DNA of 35,730 nucleotides from Filibacter tadaridae (GTDB lineage Bacteria; Bacillota; Bacilli; Bacillales_A; Planococcaceae). The translations under genes and the position numbers were made by a program. Below, piece after piece: positions 16,230 through 25,180 of this stretch (positions are counted from its first letter, which is position 1; the number at the start of each line of letters is the position of its first letter). Under the pieces are notes generated by a model. The model had not been told where the DNA came from, made no database searches, and saw only the letters and a list, made by a program, of their open reading frames with translations. The stretch is taken from assembly GCF_900609045.1 (NCBI RefSeq), contig NZ_UXAV01000021.1, positions 1 to 35,730 on the forward strand, written 5' to 3'.

Positions 16230-17636
16230 TTAAACGTTGACTGGAAACTTTTCTTTTTTCCATGCTATGTAGCCGCCTTTTACATTTTTCACATCTTTAT
16301 AACCATTTGCTTGCATCAGACTCGTGGCGATAGCTGAACGTACACCAGATTGACATTGAACGAGGTATGTCTTCCCCTTAGGCAAATCATCCAGAAGATT
16401 TACCAATTGACTAAGCGGCTTATGGGTGGCGCCTTCAATTTTGCCTGCATCCCACTCCGATTGGTTTCGTACATCAATCAAATAATAGTCATCATCATTC
16501 AATATATCCTGCAACTGTTGAACATTCACTTCCCCGTAACTTTCCGGGTCTTTTTCCGTTGCGAGTACAACTGATGGCTCAATGAAAGCAACAACACGAT
16601 CCAAACCGATTGAAGCTAAACTCTCCATTATCGCTTTTAGTTTGTTTTCCATCGCGATAAGAATAATATCCTGTTCATAACCAATTAGCTCCCCTGCCCA
16701 ATTTGTAAAGGTTTGATTGAACGGGATGTTGATTGCCCCCTTACAATGCGCCTTTGCAAATTCTGCCGCTCTTCTCGTATCTAACAAAATCGTGTTAGCT
16801 TCAAACCTTTCCATTTCATCTACTGTTTCCAGTCCAGTGATATCTGCTTCATTCACTACCGGTGGTCCAATTTTGTTCAGCTTTTTCATCATCGAGAAGT
16901 AGTTGGGAGGGGTAGATTGACCTGACAACAAAGTCTCTACAAACTTTTCCTCATTCTCCTCCAACAAAGCCCAATTGTTTAACTTTTCATAGCCAACCGT
17001 GGACATTGGAACCGCTCCAAGTGATTTACCACAGGCACTCCCGGCACCGTGAGCTGGCCAAACCTGAAGGAAGTCTGGCAGTTGTTTGAACTTCTGCACC
17101 GATTCGAACATTTGACGTGCACCGGTGGCGGCGGAACCCCTAACACCTGCTGCCTTCTCGAGCAGATCTGGTCTGCCAATTTCACCAACAAATACGAAAT
17201 CTCCTGTGAAAATACCCATCGGATGAGAAGAACCGCCCCCTATATCCGTTAAAACAAATGAAATACTCTCTGGTGTATGACCGGCTGTATGCATAACCTG
17301 GAATTCAATATGGCCTACTTTAAATATGCAGTTATCTGTAAGTAACGTATAGTTGACCCCTTCCACCTGATGGTATTTCCAATTTTCATCTCCTTCATCC
17401 GATACATACACAGTTGCACCGCAATGCTTCGCAATTTCTCTAGAGCCGGAAAGAAAATCAGCATGAATATGTGTTTCGGCAACCGCTACTATTTTTAATC
17501 TTTCCCTTTTCGCCGTTTTTAGATAAGATTCAATACTGCGAGCTGGGTCAATTACAATGGCTTCTCCTGTTTTTTGACAACCAACCAAATAAGACATATG
17601 AGCTAAGTTTTCATCGAAAAATGAACGAAAAAACAT
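16230..17636 (-). CDS. cstB: CstB-like persulfide dioxygenase-rhodanese fusion
   Basis: A 468-residue three-domain enzyme. Residues 1-240 are an ETHE1-type MBL persulfide dioxygenase with THIHADF (55-61) and the likely iron ligands H56, H120 (AGHT) and D146 (TGD). Residues about 270-355 are a rhodanese-like domain whose catalytic place reads ILIAMENK, with no Cys, so it is a pseudo-rhodanese. Residues 370-468 are an active rhodanese with C428 in QCQSGVRS. A Cys pair region (SACGKS, C202) lies at the place of the extra Cys known from Staphylococcus aureus CstB. Such enzymes oxidise low-molecular-weight persulfides to thiosulfate. GGAGG precedes ATG. In staphylococci CstR controls it; no CstR gene is in the window. 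Confidence 0.9.
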   Translation of the reverse strand: MFFRSFFDENLAHMSYLVGCQKTGEAIVIDPARSIESYLKTAKRERLKIVAVAETHIHADFLSGSREIAKHCGATVYVSDEGDENWKYHQVEGVNYTLLTDNCIFKVGHIEFQVMHTAGHTPESISFVLTDIGGGSSHPMGIFTGDFVFVGEIGRPDLLEKAAGVRGSAATGARQMFESVQKFKQLPDFLQVWPAHGAGSACGKSLGAVPMSTVGYEKLNNWALLEENEEKFVETLLSGQSTPPNYFSMMKKLNKIGPPVVNEADITGLETVDEMERFEANTILLDTRRAAEFAKAHCKGAINIPFNQTFTNWAGELIGYEQDIILIAMENKLKAIMESLASIGLDRVVAFIEPSVVLATEKDPESYGEVNVQQLQDILNDDDYYLIDVRNQSEWDAGKIEGATHKPLSQLVNLLDDLPKGKTYLVQCQSGVRSAIATSLMQANGYKDVKNVKGGYIAWKKEKFPVNV

Positions 17637-17931
17637 ATTAATTTACCTCCATAAAATTATTTTTAATTCCTAATTGATGGAATTCTCTATAAGCCATACT
17701 AATAGATTCTTTGTTGAAAACGATTACATAGCTTTGTAGAAGTCATCCATATTTCTTTCTATTCATTTAAATATAATAGGAGTAAGATTCTATTAATTTA
17801 ATCTATCTTAACGCACTTTAAGAGTTTTGGATAATTAAATTATATTATAGGGTATAAGGGATAGTGATTGTTGCCAATTACTCAAGCAATCAAAGTCCAT
17901 GATTATCTACGGATTTTTTCTTCAACAAAAA
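17637..17931 (-). promoter_or_regulatory. Long leader region of cstB with candidate promoter
   Basis: About 295 AT-rich bases without a gene. On the minus strand a TATAAT (17844-17849) lies directly after a segment reading ATCCCTTATACCC (17850-17862). CsoR/CstR-family operators are G/C tracts flanked by AT, so this is a candidate operator-promoter, but the -35 is weak and the distance to the start (about 210 bp) is long. Nothing else convincing. Confidence 0.3.
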
Positions 17932-17962
17932 AAGAAAGTCTTCGTATTCGGAAGACTTTCTT
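17925..17962 (-). terminator. Terminator of the EamA gene
   Basis: A 12-bp perfect stem (17932-17943 with 17951-17962, 7-nt loop), followed by a run of T on the minus strand. It lies about 65 bp past the stop of the gene at 18029. Confidence 0.88.
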
Positions 17963-18028
17963 CTGCTATTTCAATTAAAAGCTGAATTTCGTTAACGGAT
18001 CCACCCCTGCTTCCCTCTCAATTAGCGC

Positions 18029-18928
18029 CTACAGTAAAGGCGGTTTTGTAGCCACTTTCTTCAATTTTATTTTTTTGATAAAGCTTAATTTCGTTTCCGA
18101 TATAACTATTGCACTTAGTATAAGCATTGCACCGACTATTATTTTGAAAGTCAATACTTCACTTAAAATGACAACTGAAAACACCATCCCCCAAAAGGAT
18201 TCGGTGGAAAGAATGATCGCGGCCTTTGTTTCTGTTATGAATTTCTGGGCGACCGTCTGTAAAAGAAATCCGAGTGTCGTAGAGAAAATGCCCAAGTAAA
18301 TGAGCGGGACAAAACCTGCCGATTCTACTGAAAAGGACATTTCTCCTTTGGCAACTACGACAATGAACCCTATTCCTGTAGCTACGGCCATTTGAATAAG
18401 TGTCAATAGAACCGGGTCCTCATCCTTCACATATTTCGAGGTATAAAAAATATGGAATGCAAACGCAACTGCACAGCCCAATGTAAGCAAATCCCCGCTA
18501 TTTATTTCCGAAGTTAGTTTAAGTGACAGTACTGCAACACCTAGCATCGCTAGAACCGCACCGCAGAGTTCAAACAGATTGATTTTCTTTTTATAAAGGA
18601 TGAAACCGATGAAAGGAACAATAATAACATTCACCGATGTTAAAAAGGCATTCTTTGAGGGCGTCGTGTATTGTAATCCTATTGTTTGGAGAGCGAATGC
18701 GATATATAAAAACGTACCTAGCAACGCACCTTTTGCAAGTGTGCTTTTCTTTATCCCCTTCAACTTTTTGTGGAAAATAACACTTAAAAGGAGTGCACCG
18801 ATTAAAAACCTGCCTTCTAAAATTTGATAGGGCGTATAATAATCCAGGGATACAGCACTCGCAACAAATCCGCTGCCCCATATAATCGCCGTAATTAATA
18901 GACCTATTTCACCAAAGTATTTTCGCAT
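18029..18928 (-). CDS. EamA/DMT-superfamily transporter
   Basis: A 299-residue membrane protein with ten predicted helices in two EamA halves (about 1-140 and 148-290). Marks: IIWGSGFVAS near the first helix and the half-repeat pattern PxxxxxxRFL (TPYQILEGRFLIGA); the second half has STLGFLLQTVAQKF and STESFWGMVFS, typical of EamA exporters. Substrate unknown; family members export amino acids and metabolites. I start at the ATG at 18926-18928 (MRKYFGE) with GGAGGGG five to six bases upstream; the in-frame GTG at 18940 lies within that SD. Its strongly basic C-terminus (KKIKLKK) is cytosolic. Confidence 0.88.
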   Translation of the reverse strand: MRKYFGEIGLLITAIIWGSGFVASAVSLDYYTPYQILEGRFLIGALLLSVIFHKKLKGIKKSTLAKGALLGTFLYIAFALQTIGLQYTTPSKNAFLTSVNVIIVPFIGFILYKKKINLFELCGAVLAMLGVAVLSLKLTSEINSGDLLTLGCAVAFAFHIFYTSKYVKDEDPVLLTLIQMAVATGIGFIVVVAKGEMSFSVESAGFVPLIYLGIFSTTLGFLLQTVAQKFITETKAAIILSTESFWGMVFSVVILSEVLTFKIIVGAMLILSAIVISETKLSFIKKIKLKKVATKPPLL

Positions 18929-19081
18929 ATGCCCCTCCACTATATGTACCTAAAAAGTATTCACTTGATTGTGTATCTTTAGCAATCTAACTTATCATCC
19001 CGTATTCCGAGTAAACAGGCAATACCTTTTTTCAAATAAGTCACTCTAACGGTTTGACTTTCCATGTTTACGCCACCACAC

Positions 19082-19124
19082 AAAAAAGAACCTCAACACC
19101 TTTTTTTCAAAGTGTCAGAGGTCC
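19082..19124 (-). terminator. Terminator of the nitronate monooxygenase gene
   Basis: An imperfect two-part stem on the minus strand (GGACCTC with GAGGTTC, ACACTTT with AAGGTGT) followed by six T (19082-19087). It is about 65 bp past the stop at 19189. Confidence 0.65.
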
Positions 19125-19188
19125 CTGAGATCATTATATGCAATCGTTGATGAATCAATACATTACTCGATTAATAATTTAATTCGAG

Positions 19189-20232
19189 TCAAAGGAATGG
19201 ATACTGCGAAAACCCGGCTTCTTTATCAATAAACCGTTCCACAATCTCTTTCACAGTTCCGCCCTTCGTCAAATGTACTTTTTCACCTGCCCACAGAGAC
19301 ATGTATTCAGGTTTCCCTTGCGCCGCCGCCTCTTTACGGAGTCGTTTTGTTAAATCATTTTGATAAGGATACGGGGCGATTGGGATACCTTCCATATCTT
19401 CGATAAACTGATTCCGTATGCCACGTGCTGGTTTACCGGAGAATGCATTTGTGATAACGGTGGAGTCTTCTTTTGCATGTAAAACGGCCTCTTTATAGAT
19501 TGGGTGTGCACCGCTTTCATCCGCTGCGAGCAACGCGGTGCCAATTTGAACAGCTTGGGCCCCGGCAGATAGCGCTTTTTTCAGCATGTCCTTGTCTGCA
19601 ATGCCTCCTGCAGCGATGATTGGGATTTGAACGGTCTCCCTCACTTCTTCAAGTAATTCATGCAATGGGGTGCCTGTCATTTCCCCGGAAATAGTTCCCC
19701 GATGTCCGCCTGCTTCGCTTCCTTGCATAACGACCGCATCCATTCTCGCTTGTTCAACCAACATAGCTTCTTCTACTGTCGTAGCCGTACCGATCAGAAC
19801 TATGCCATGATCGCTCAACAATTGTGTGGTCTCTTTCGTTGGAAGGCCAAAAGTGAATGAACACACTTTCACACCTTCTTCGATTAATACCCAGACCTGT
19901 TTCTCAAACTGCGATTCAGACAAGGATACTTTCCAAAACGGCAGACCCAGTTTCTCGCCAATCGGTTGCAAGGCGGTATATGCAGTGCGCAACGTTTCTT
20001 GATCCATCTCCACTTGTTGAGGCACAAACAGATTCACCGCAAACGGTTTATCCGTAAGACTTTTCACTTCGCGAATGAAATTACGGGTTTCATCCGCTGA
20101 AAGATAGCCTGCACCGATTGATCCAAGTAACCCCGCTTCAGCAGATGCCGCCACGAATGCAGGTGTTGTCACTCCCGCCATCGGTGCCTGAATAATCGGA
20201 TACGTCATTCCTAAATCTTCTGCCCCTATCAT
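19189..20232 (-). CDS. Nitronate monooxygenase-family flavoenzyme
   Basis: A 347-residue FMN-dependent TIM-barrel enzyme of the NMO/2-nitropropane dioxygenase family. Marks: PIIQAPMAGVTTP (12-24), GSIGAGYL, the phosphate-binding AAGGIADKDM and GAQAVQIGTALL, and QGSEAGGHRG, which holds the catalytic-site His of class I enzymes. It resembles B. subtilis YrpB. The reaction is oxidation of nitroalkanes or propionate-3-nitronate, a detoxification role. GAGGAGGGG lies seven bases before the ATG. Single gene. Confidence 0.88.
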   Translation of the reverse strand: MIGAEDLGMTYPIIQAPMAGVTTPAFVAASAEAGLLGSIGAGYLSADETRNFIREVKSLTDKPFAVNLFVPQQVEMDQETLRTAYTALQPIGEKLGLPFWKVSLSESQFEKQVWVLIEEGVKVCSFTFGLPTKETTQLLSDHGIVLIGTATTVEEAMLVEQARMDAVVMQGSEAGGHRGTISGEMTGTPLHELLEEVRETVQIPIIAAGGIADKDMLKKALSAGAQAVQIGTALLAADESGAHPIYKEAVLHAKEDSTVITNAFSGKPARGIRNQFIEDMEGIPIAPYPYQNDLTKRLRKEAAAQGKPEYMSLWAGEKVHLTKGGTVKEIVERFIDKEAGFSQYPFL

Positions 20233-20491
20233 CGCAACCCCTCCTCATTCTTTTATAGATACATACCTCTATGAAACTTCTACTCCTAATTCATAAACCC
20301 TTTTTTAATCTATATATCCAACCAACGATTCCATTCAAAGCTGCTACTGCACTTGGAGGATGCCCCTCGGAAGACGCTTTCACTTAGTTCGTATGTATGC
20401 CCATTTGTTCAACATATGTATAATGAGAAAAAGTGGACTAATTACAACGAGAATAACTTATTATTACACGTAAAGGAAGGATGCGGTAAAG
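20233..20491. other. Short intergenic region, nothing firm
   Basis: A 260-bp gap between divergent genes. TATAAT at 20419-20424 lies 68 bp before the SRPBCC start, but no good -35 is visible. No repeats or hairpins of note. Confidence 0.4.
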
Positions 20492-20944
20492 ATGCCTACA
20501 ATCAAACTCGATACTTTTATAGAAGCGCCCGTCACGGTTTGTTTTGATCTCGCCCGAAACGTAACGGTCCATACAGAGACAACAGCCAGTACAAAAGAAA
20601 GTGCCATCGGTGGTTTCACAGAAGGCTTATTGAATCTTGGTGATAGCGTCACGTGGGAAGCGACCCATTTTGGGGTTAAACAAAAGTTAACGGCTAAAAT
20701 TATCGCAATGGATGAACCACATATGTTTATAGATGTCATGGTTAAAGGAGCATTTCACTCCTTCACGCATACCCACGAATTTATTGAAAACGAGACAGGC
20801 ACGATCATGAAAGATACATTTGACTATACATCCCCTTTCGGCATCCTTGGAAAACTGGCTGATAAACTATTCTTGGAAAACTATATGAGAAAATTTATCG
20901 GCAGTCGTGCAAAAGAATTGAAGAAAATCTCTGAAAAGGGATGA
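20492..20944 (+). CDS. SRPBCC-family protein
   Basis: A 150-residue START/Bet v1-like protein (SRPBCC fold). It begins with the usual strand IKLDTFIEAPVTVCFDLARN, has GFTEGLLNLGDSVTWEATHFG in the middle and ends with the long closing helix (FLENYMRKFIGSRAKELKKISE). Family members bind hydrophobic ligands; the ligand here is unknown. AAGGAAGG lies about ten bases before ATG. It converges on ywbE through a shared bidirectional terminator. Confidence 0.85.
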   Translation: MPTIKLDTFIEAPVTVCFDLARNVTVHTETTASTKESAIGGFTEGLLNLGDSVTWEATHFGVKQKLTAKIIAMDEPHMFIDVMVKGAFHSFTHTHEFIENETGTIMKDTFDYTSPFGILGKLADKLFLENYMRKFIGSRAKELKKISEKG

Positions 20945-20951
20945 TTCCATG

Positions 20952-20998
20952 AAAAAAGACTTGATCCCATTATTGCAGGATCAAGTCTTTTTTATCTT
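20952..20998. terminator. Bidirectional terminator
   Basis: A 16-bp perfect stem (20952-20967 with 20978-20993, 10-nt loop) with A and T runs at its ends, giving T-tails on both strands. It serves the SRPBCC gene (+) and ywbE (-), which converge. Confidence 0.92.
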
Positions 20999-21190
20999 TC
21001 ACAAAATATCGCACACGCGTCCAACTTGTCCGTCTTCCAACCGCACTTTAATGCCATGGGGGTGGAAGCTTGAGTTCGTCAGTAAATCCTTGACGACACC
21101 TTCCGTTTTAACGCCTGAGCGTTGGTCTTTCTTGAGGATAACTGCTACGTTCAAGCCTGGTTTTACATCACTTCGGTTACGTCCGTCCAT
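20999..21190 (-). CDS. ywbE: YwbE family protein
   Basis: A 63-residue protein matching the small YwbE family (DUF2196) over its whole length: GRNRSDVKPGLNVAVILKKDQ, SGVKTEGVV, HPHGIKVRL and GQVGRV. It is basic and probably a compact beta-barrel; no biochemical role is established. It begins three bases after the stop of the methyltransferase gene, with its SD (GGAG) inside that gene, so they form one operon. Confidence 0.88.
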   Translation of the reverse strand: MDGRNRSDVKPGLNVAVILKKDQRSGVKTEGVVKDLLTNSSFHPHGIKVRLEDGQVGRVCDIL

Positions 21191-21193
21191 TGA

Positions 21194-21799
21194 TTAGTTC
21201 TCCATTCTTTTTTTGAATATACTTTGCACAACATGTGCTGTTCCTGTATGTAGTTGTCCTTCTACACGGTCCACTTCTCCTACATGGAAATGTTTCACGA
21301 AGTAGCCGTCAAACTGTGCCAATAGCTCTTTTGGATCAATGAGCATCGCTTCGTCACGAGGACCGCCTGTTTTGTACTTCAACTGTTCTTTTGAATACAA
21401 TTCACTTATATAAAGGCCGCCTGGTTTCAATGCCTTTTTTATCCCCGCAAGGGTCCGGTCTGCAATAGCTGGCGGAAAGTGGCCAAAGATTTGTACGATG
21501 GCATCCCACTGTTGGCCTTCCCACTGGACATCCGCAAGATCATGGAGTTCCGTTTTTACATGGACACCTTTTTCATCCGCCAATCGGTTTGTTTTGTCCA
21601 GCCCGGCCTGCGCATAATCCCACGCGGTTACATCAAAGCCGAGTGATGCCAAGTAAACTGAGTTGCGTCCTTCTCCTTCAGCGATGCATAATACGTTCCC
21701 TGTCTGCAGCTGTTGTGCCGCCTCCACAAGAAAGCCATTCGGTTCTTTTCCATATACATACTCAACGGCTGAAAATTTGTCCTGCCACGGATTTGTCAT
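21194..21799 (-). CDS. Class I SAM-dependent methyltransferase
   Basis: About 201 residues with a Rossmann methyltransferase core: motif I VLCIAEGEGRNSVYLA (glycine-rich SAM loop, E-G-E-G-R-N variant as in TehB-like proteins), motif II VTAWDYA, motif IV WDAIVQIFGHF and motif VI LKPGGLYISE. Substrate unknown; TehB-like members detoxify tellurite or thiols, but this is not shown here. I prefer the ATG at 21797-21799 (MTNPWQDKFS), preceded by a G-rich SD (GGGATGGATGG); family members usually start at NPW. In-frame ATGs at 21811 and 21820 are possible. Operon with ywbE. Confidence 0.85.
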   Translation of the reverse strand: MTNPWQDKFSAVEYVYGKEPNGFLVEAAQQLQTGNVLCIAEGEGRNSVYLASLGFDVTAWDYAQAGLDKTNRLADEKGVHVKTELHDLADVQWEGQQWDAIVQIFGHFPPAIADRTLAGIKKALKPGGLYISELYSKEQLKYKTGGPRDEAMLIDPKELLAQFDGYFVKHFHVGEVDRVEGQLHTGTAHVVQSIFKKRMEN

Positions 21800-21867
21800 A
21801 AGTCCATCCATCCCTTTCATAACATGCTTTTATCAGTTTACCATACCTATATGACCACATGAACTGA

Positions 21868-21922
21868 TTGACATAAAATCGTCCATCCCCTAAACTAAGT
21901 CTATTGGTTGAGGGGGTAGACT
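21868..21922 (+). promoter_or_regulatory. SigA promoter and MarR-type operator
   Basis: TTGACA (21868-21873), 17-bp spacer, TAAACT (21891-21896). Just downstream an inverted repeat AGTCTA...TAGACT (21898-21903, 21917-21922; TAAGTCTA with TAGACTAA extended) covers the transcription start and the SD, a good site for autorepression by the MarR protein encoded next. Confidence 0.75.
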
Positions 21923-21925
21923 AAA

Positions 21926-22372
21926 TTGAAAGAGAGACTGCAAGAAGCTGTAGAATTGTTCGAAGAAGTCATGATTTATGGGACAGAGCATGTCATCAAA
22001 AACATGGATATCCCTATTTGGAAAGACTACTCGCCCGAACAGATTCAAGTGTTGAAAATTCTATCGACATATGGCGATCTGTCTAGCGGCAAGTTGGCGG
22101 AAATCCAAGGGGTCCATAAAAGTGCTATCTCAAATCGGTTGAAAAGGTTGGAAGAAAGAAGCCTTGTTACATCCAAGCGTGACGAAAGCGACCACCGATT
22201 GAAGGTCATTCACCTGACAGCCGCAGGGGCAAAAGTGCTTCAAGTCTCCAACGATGCTGTCTATGAAAATATTGAAAAGCTCTTTAAGGATAAGATTGAT
22301 GACCAAGAACTTGAATCATTCGTCATGACGTTCCGTAAATTAAAAGCTATTTTACAAATGAAGGGGATGTGA
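21926..22372 (+). CDS. MarR-family regulator of the efflux operon
   Basis: A 148-residue winged-helix dimer. The recognition helix and wing are clear: GKLAEIQGVHKSAISNRLKRLEERSLVTSKRDESDHRLKV holds the D-x-R wing of MarR proteins (residues about 55-95). It starts with TTG (21926-21928) nine bases after GGGGG. It is followed three bases later by an MMPL transporter, as in the B. subtilis pair YdgG-YdgH, and likely represses the operon until a toxic compound binds. The operator is inferred at 21898-21922. Confidence 0.9.
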   Translation: MKERLQEAVELFEEVMIYGTEHVIKNMDIPIWKDYSPEQIQVLKILSTYGDLSSGKLAEIQGVHKSAISNRLKRLEERSLVTSKRDESDHRLKVIHLTAAGAKVLQVSNDAVYENIEKLFKDKIDDQELESFVMTFRKLKAILQMKGM

Positions 22373-22375
22373 CTG

Positions 22376-24850
22376 TTGAGAACTATCTTAAAACTCAAAT
22401 GGCCGATATTCATCGGTTTAGTTGCTTTAACAATCGTTTTATTCCTATTGGCGCCTAACTTGGCTGAACAAGCGGAAGAGGCAGGGTCCATGCAACTTCC
22501 AAGTACAGCCGATTCGCAAAAAGCTGCTGATATATTAGAAAAAGCGGGTGCAGCAGAAGATACGATTTCACTCGTTTACCCACTAGACAAACCAGTTGAT
22601 GAGTCATTGAAAACTGAAATCTCGGCTATCGCAAAGAAGATTGAGTCATTGGGTGAGCCTGTGACTGCCGTCCTTGATCCGTTTGAAAATGAAGAGCTTG
22701 AAAATCAGCTCGTTTCAAAAGATAAAAAAACGATACTCGTTCCGATTACAGTAGACGGAACAGAGGAAGAAATAATTACGCTTGCTGATAAAATCCACGA
22801 TGACGTCTTGGAGAAGGATCAAACCGTCTATTTAACGGGCGAGGCGATTATCAATAATGATGTCAATATGAGTGCGCAAGAGGGCTTGAAAAAGACGGAG
22901 ATTATTACAGTTGTACTCATTTTCGGCCTATTGCTTCTTGTATTCCGTTCGATTGTGACACCTTTCGTACCACTCATTGCGGTGGGAATTACGTATTTAC
23001 TCAGCCAATCATTTGTAGCGTTTTTCATCGATTGGTTCGGTTTTCCCGTGTCGAACTACACGCAGATTTTCTTAGTCGCCATCCTATTTGGACTCGGTAC
23101 GGACTATTGTATTTTATTATTAAGCCGTTATAAGGAAGAATTGTTGGCAGGGCATGCGGTAGAAGATGCGGTTGTCAATACGTATAAAACGGCAGGTCGG
23201 ACATTGTTCATCAGCGCAATTGCTGTGTTCATTGGATTTTCGGCAATCGGCTTCGCGGACTTCCCGATTTTTAAATCAGCTGTTGCGGTTGCCGTCGGGA
23301 TTGCTGTATTGATAGTCATCTTGTTCACGGTCGTTCCGTTATTCATGGTTTTATTGAAAGACAAATTGTTTTGGCCTTCCAAGGGGGCATCATCCCATAA
23401 GGATAGTAAAATGTGGATAGCCTTCAGTAAAGTTTCTGTTAAACGACCACTCGTTTCCATGCTTATCGTGGCGGTCATTACCATTCCATTGCTTTTGACA
23501 TATGATAACGACCTGTCATTCAACACTGTTGACGAAATCGATAGTAGTAAAGAGTCCGTTATGGGCCTCAATCGAATTTCTAAAGCATTCGGTGCGGGCG
23601 ATTCGTTGCCAGTTCAAGTCATCATGAAAAAAGATACATCTCTTGTCAATGAAAGTATTATTACGTACTTAGAGGCAATCAGCCGTGACCTTGAAAAGGT
23701 AGATGGCGTGCAAAGCGTACGTACGATTACACGTCCAACAGGTGAAATCATGGAAGACTTGTATGTCGACCATCAAATTGGCCTTATGGCGGACGGACTT
23801 GGTGAAGCAACTTCGGGTCTGGATGCTGTACAAGATGGGCTTGGGCAAGTCAAAGGTGGACTAGACGGAATTGGAGGCCAGTTACAAGGTGGTTCCGGGG
23901 TTCCTGCTGGTGGAATTCAAGCACAAATGGGGGCACTTAGTTCGGGGTTACAAGAACTTTCCGGTGGTGTTGGAGCGGCAAATGAAGGTATTGGTGAAAT
24001 TGGTACCGGTCTTAATGACCTTCACGCAATGCTCAAAGACATGAGTGATTCGAAAAGTGTTCGCGATACAGGTCTATTCATCCCGTCAGGAACGCTTGAC
24101 AATGAAGCGTTTAAACCAGTCATCGACCGTTATACATTCGGTGATGAATCCGGTATTATTCTTGAAGTCATCCTGAAAGACGATCCTTATTCACGAGAAG
24201 CAATTGGTACCGTACATGCTATTAAAGAGACGGTTAGCCGTTCTGTCATCGACACACCGTTTGAGGATGCAGACATTGCGTACAGTGGTATTTCAAGCAT
24301 GAACTCAGATTTGGATGATATTTCATCGAAAGACTTCACGCGAACAGTTAGCATTATGCTCGTCGGGTTATTTATCGTATTGACTGTGCTGTTCCGTTCA
24401 GCCATTATGCCGCTTTACATGATCGGCTCATTACTACTCACATATTACACGTCTATATCTGTCACGGAGCTCGTTTTCGTTAATTGGCTTGGCTATGACG
24501 GTATTAGTTGGGCAGTGCCGTTCTTCGGATTCATCATGCTTATCGCGCTTGGGGTCGATTACTCAATTTTCTTACTCGATCGGTTCCGCGAAGAGAGCAT
24601 CAATGGATTGACGATACGGGAAGCGCTCATGACGTCAATGGCAAAAATGGGGACCGTTATTATTACAGCGGCCGTCATCCTTGCAGGGACGTTTGGTGCA
24701 ATGATGCCATCCGGCGTACTTAGCTTGGTGCAAATTGCGACCGTCGTTATTTCAGGACTTCTGTTGTACGGTCTCATCATCTTGCCACTTCTTATTCCAG
24801 CGATTACAGTATCGTTCGGTCGAGGCGTTTGGTGGCCGTTTAGAGGGTAA
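22376..24850 (+). CDS. MMPL-family RND-type transporter (YdgH-like)
   Basis: An 824-residue efflux transporter with about twelve helices: one at 12-29, five at about 177-330, one near 354-372 and the rest at 655-815. The MMPL core motif GLGTDYCILLLSRYKEE (237-255) and its second-half twin ALGVDYSIFLLDRFREE are both intact, with the Asp-Tyr pairs for proton coupling. Between the halves lies a Gly-Leu-rich segment (about 475-565) of heptad-like GL repeats, as in YhgE/YdgH proteins, which likely forms an extracellular helical stalk. It starts with TTG (22376) after AAGGGG. Substrate unknown; context suggests a lipophilic toxin. Confidence 0.9.
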   Translation: MRTILKLKWPIFIGLVALTIVLFLLAPNLAEQAEEAGSMQLPSTADSQKAADILEKAGAAEDTISLVYPLDKPVDESLKTEISAIAKKIESLGEPVTAVLDPFENEELENQLVSKDKKTILVPITVDGTEEEIITLADKIHDDVLEKDQTVYLTGEAIINNDVNMSAQEGLKKTEIITVVLIFGLLLLVFRSIVTPFVPLIAVGITYLLSQSFVAFFIDWFGFPVSNYTQIFLVAILFGLGTDYCILLLSRYKEELLAGHAVEDAVVNTYKTAGRTLFISAIAVFIGFSAIGFADFPIFKSAVAVAVGIAVLIVILFTVVPLFMVLLKDKLFWPSKGASSHKDSKMWIAFSKVSVKRPLVSMLIVAVITIPLLLTYDNDLSFNTVDEIDSSKESVMGLNRISKAFGAGDSLPVQVIMKKDTSLVNESIITYLEAISRDLEKVDGVQSVRTITRPTGEIMEDLYVDHQIGLMADGLGEATSGLDAVQDGLGQVKGGLDGIGGQLQGGSGVPAGGIQAQMGALSSGLQELSGGVGAANEGIGEIGTGLNDLHAMLKDMSDSKSVRDTGLFIPSGTLDNEAFKPVIDRYTFGDESGIILEVILKDDPYSREAIGTVHAIKETVSRSVIDTPFEDADIAYSGISSMNSDLDDISSKDFTRTVSIMLVGLFIVLTVLFRSAIMPLYMIGSLLLTYYTSISVTELVFVNWLGYDGISWAVPFFGFIMLIALGVDYSIFLLDRFREESINGLTIREALMTSMAKMGTVIITAAVILAGTFGAMMPSGVLSLVQIATVVISGLLLYGLIILPLLIPAITVSFGRGVWWPFRG

Positions 24851-24865
24851 TTGTTCATATGGATT

Positions 24866-24898
24866 GCGTCCATTCCCAGTGGGGAGTGGACGCTTTTT
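24866..24898 (+). terminator. Terminator of the MarR-MMPL operon
   Basis: GCGTCCATTCCC with GGGAGTGGACGC forms a 12-bp stem (one wobble), then five T (24894-24898). Confidence 0.92.
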
Positions 24899-24927
24899 AT
24901 TGTTGATTGCTTGTACATCTTGTCATT

Positions 24928-25120
24928 CGCTCATAAATCTTGATAAGTGTTCATTAAACTTTGGGGTGCGCTCATTAAACTCGAGTTGCGATCATTTGTC
25001 ATCCCTTGCCGCTCATTTAACCCCAGTTGCGATCATTTATCATCCTTTGCCGCTCATTAAACAAAAAAAGTGATCATAAACCACGCCAAATCCTCTCCGG
25101 CATCGTTTATGATCACCCTA
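24928..25120. repeat. Repeat array of GCKATCATT type, about 20.5-bp period
   Basis: TCAT words occur at 24931, 24951, 24972, 24992, 25013, 25033, 25054 and 25074, alternating 20 and 21 bp, in contexts such as GCTCATTAAAC and GCGATCATTTATC. The paired period is 41 bp, and GCGATCATTTATC is shared exactly with the array at the right end of the window. The last copy forms one arm of an 11-bp inverted repeat (TGATCATAAAC with GTTTATGATCA, about 25071-25116). It lies between convergent genes. Function unknown. Confidence 0.85.
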
Positions 25121-25180
25121 CTTCCTCTTCCATCTGTACAATAGGCATTTCATTCACATTACGCTGTTACCCCATGCCGC

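Noticed and set aside
24559..24918. 119-residue minus-strand ORF at the end of the MMPL gene
   Set aside because: Overlaps the conserved MMPL core on the other strand and its own end runs through the terminator; no SD.
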